Shown: positions 62,901-64,000 of the stretch, one piece after another
Layout: each line of letters begins with the position of its first letter
Position numbering within the stretch: position 1 is the stretch's first letter
From: Verrucomicrobiota bacterium
GTDB lineage: Bacteria > Verrucomicrobiota > Verrucomicrobiia > Limisphaerales > DSYF01
Reading direction: 5' to 3'
DNA length: 64,000 nucleotides
NCBI GenBank assembly: GCA_025457615.1
Contig: JALOTZ010000016.1
Location: forward strand, 35,422-99,421
Notes under the pieces: model-generated
What the model saw: the letters and a program-made list of their open reading frames with translations, nothing else
Databases searched by the model: none
What the model was told of the DNA's origin: nothing
Translations under genes and position numbers: made by a program

Positions 62901-63881
62901 TCAGAACACGACGGGCACTCCTTCATCGAGGATTCGGAGTTGATGGGTGACTCCGTTCTCCTGGGCCAGGCGGCGGAGCCAGCGGGGAGGTTCGTCCATG
63001 TCCTCGAAGGACAACCGGAATGTGCCGTAGTGCATGGGCACGAGCCAGGCGGCCTTCAGATCACTGAACGCGCGCACGGCCTCATCCGGACCCATGTGGA
63101 CATGTCGGAAGGATTCCGGGTGGTAAGCCCCGATGGGCAACAGGGCGATCTCGGGGGCCAGCCGCCGGCCAATCTCCTTGAATCCATCAAAATACGCGCT
63201 GTCACCGGCGTGGTAGATGCGGCGTCCCTGGTGTTCGAGCACAAACCCGCCATACCCCCGATGGGCGTCGGTGATCGCGCGGGCACCCCAGTGCTTGGAG
63301 GGGGTGAACGTGACCTTCCAGTCCGCGTGGCTGAAGCTTTCCCACCATTCGAGCTCAATCACGCGCGAAAAGCCCAGGTCATGGGCCAGGTCAGCGACAC
63401 CCCAAGGCAGGACGCCGATCTTGGGATGGGGCAATTTCCTCAGGGTTGGCTTGTGGAAGTGGTCGAAATGGGCGTGTGTGAGCAGCACCAAATCGATGGG
63501 GGGCAGATCGCTGATCTTGAGCCCGGACCGCCGGATGCGCTTCAAGAGGAAGAGCCAGTTGGCGAAGTTCGGGTCCACCAAGACGTTCAAGTCGCGGAAC
63601 TGGATGAGAAAGGAGGCATGTCCGATCCATGTGACCGCCACCTCACCCCGCTTGAGGGCGGGGAAGCTCGGCGCCTTGTGCTCGCCGCGGCGCCGGGTCA
63701 GCAACGTCTTCCAGACCAGTTCACGGAAGAATCTGGCCGGGGCGAAATGCCGGGACGGGGTCAATTCCTTCAAAGAGCGCGGGATGTGGCGTTTGCGTCG
63801 GGTACGTTTCGCAGTGGCTGGACCTCGTTGCATCGGCATCTGCCTGTATTGATACGCTTGAGGGGCCGAAAGTTCAAACAT
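62901..63881 (-). CDS. MBL-fold metal-dependent hydrolase
   Basis: 326 residues. A basic N terminus (RTRRKRHIPRSLKELTPSRH) precedes the metallo-beta-lactamase fold: VTWIGHASFLIQFRDLNVLV, LLTHAHFDHFH (HxHxDH), SKHWGARAITD, IYHAGDSAYFDGF and VPMHYGTFRLSFED. This is the NAPE-PLD/UlaG-like group of lactonase or phosphodiesterase type. ATG 63881 (MFELS) or 63839 may be the start. The last 119 bases of the window hold no gene. Confidence 0.9.
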   Translation of the reverse strand: MFELSAPQAYQYRQMPMQRGPATAKRTRRKRHIPRSLKELTPSRHFAPARFFRELVWKTLLTRRRGEHKAPSFPALKRGEVAVTWIGHASFLIQFRDLNVLVDPNFANWLFLLKRIRRSGLKISDLPPIDLVLLTHAHFDHFHKPTLRKLPHPKIGVLPWGVADLAHDLGFSRVIELEWWESFSHADWKVTFTPSKHWGARAITDAHRGYGGFVLEHQGRRIYHAGDSAYFDGFKEIGRRLAPEIALLPIGAYHPESFRHVHMGPDEAVRAFSDLKAAWLVPMHYGTFRLSFEDMDEPPRWLRRLAQENGVTHQLRILDEGVPVVF

Positions 63882-64000
63882 CAGAACCTGTGTTAAGGAG
63901 GCCCGCCGTGCGCCAAAAGTTACTGTTACCCGGGAGGGTGATACGTTGTGCCAAAAGGGGTGTTACCCGATGGCGGACTCGGTTTGTTGGCGTGTTGGTG

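Noticed and set aside
1..64000. CRISPR array, tRNA, rRNA or classical transposase
   Set aside because: No regularly spaced repeats, cloverleaf genes, rRNA blocks or transposase/integrase motifs were recognised. The only tRNA-like structure belongs to ssrA.

Overview
The window is high-GC chromosomal DNA from a diderm (Gram-negative-type) bacterium. Most likely it comes from the Verrucomicrobiota (Pedosphaera/Limisphaerales-like). This rests on gene content and on the style of the intergenic repeats, and no 16S gene is present to confirm it. The envelope genes (bamA-ompH, a complete tolQ-tolR-tolA-tolB-pal operon, several beta-barrel proteins), the futalosine-route menaquinone gene mqnC and a DUF6941-like protein all fit. 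No rRNA, tRNA or CRISPR was seen. The one stable RNA gene is ssrA (tmRNA), with the predicted tag ANEELALAA.

Layout. 1-11 kb is mostly core: a truncated copper P-type ATPase, tatC-tatA, a glutathione peroxidase, mqnC, then dnaB-bamA-ompH and a radical SAM protein. About 11.1-23.1 kb is accessory DNA. It holds a decayed adenine-methylase tail and an AAA/DUF4143 ATPase. It also holds a minus-strand operon (46-aa ORF, DUF932 protein, HD hydrolase, 46-aa ORF) divergent from a LysR regulator, with a perfect 18-bp palindrome between them. Next comes a large folded intergenic element, then a translationally coupled type III-like methyltransferase and helicase/nuclease pair, a second decayed restriction-gene tail, and two unknown genes. 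The region ends with a GIY-YIG gene framed by 21-bp inverted repeats and 94-bp direct repeats, abutting the 3' end of ssrA.

23-44 kb returns to chromosomal functions: gmhA with a DUF4870 protein, a hydrolase, an M42 peptidase, the coupled DUF2339-DUF3999 pair, and an ECF sigma/anti-sigma-like/Spy-like operon. It continues with a stand-alone histidine-kinase-type H-box protein, two Hsp20 genes, class II aldolase, a DUF4912 protein and DsbD. 44-64 kb carries thioredoxin, a LuxE-like/LuxC-like fatty-acid reductase pair without luciferase, queD, an MscS channel, pgsA and a YebC-family gene. The tol-pal operon, uvrC, an aminotransferase, HIT and nrdR (with probable NrdR boxes) and an MBL hydrolase complete it.

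The most interesting stretch is 14.6-22.5 kb. It looks like a restriction/defence island with an atypical nuclease motif, partner genes of unknown function, a folded leader and a small GIY-YIG unit parked at the tmRNA gene.
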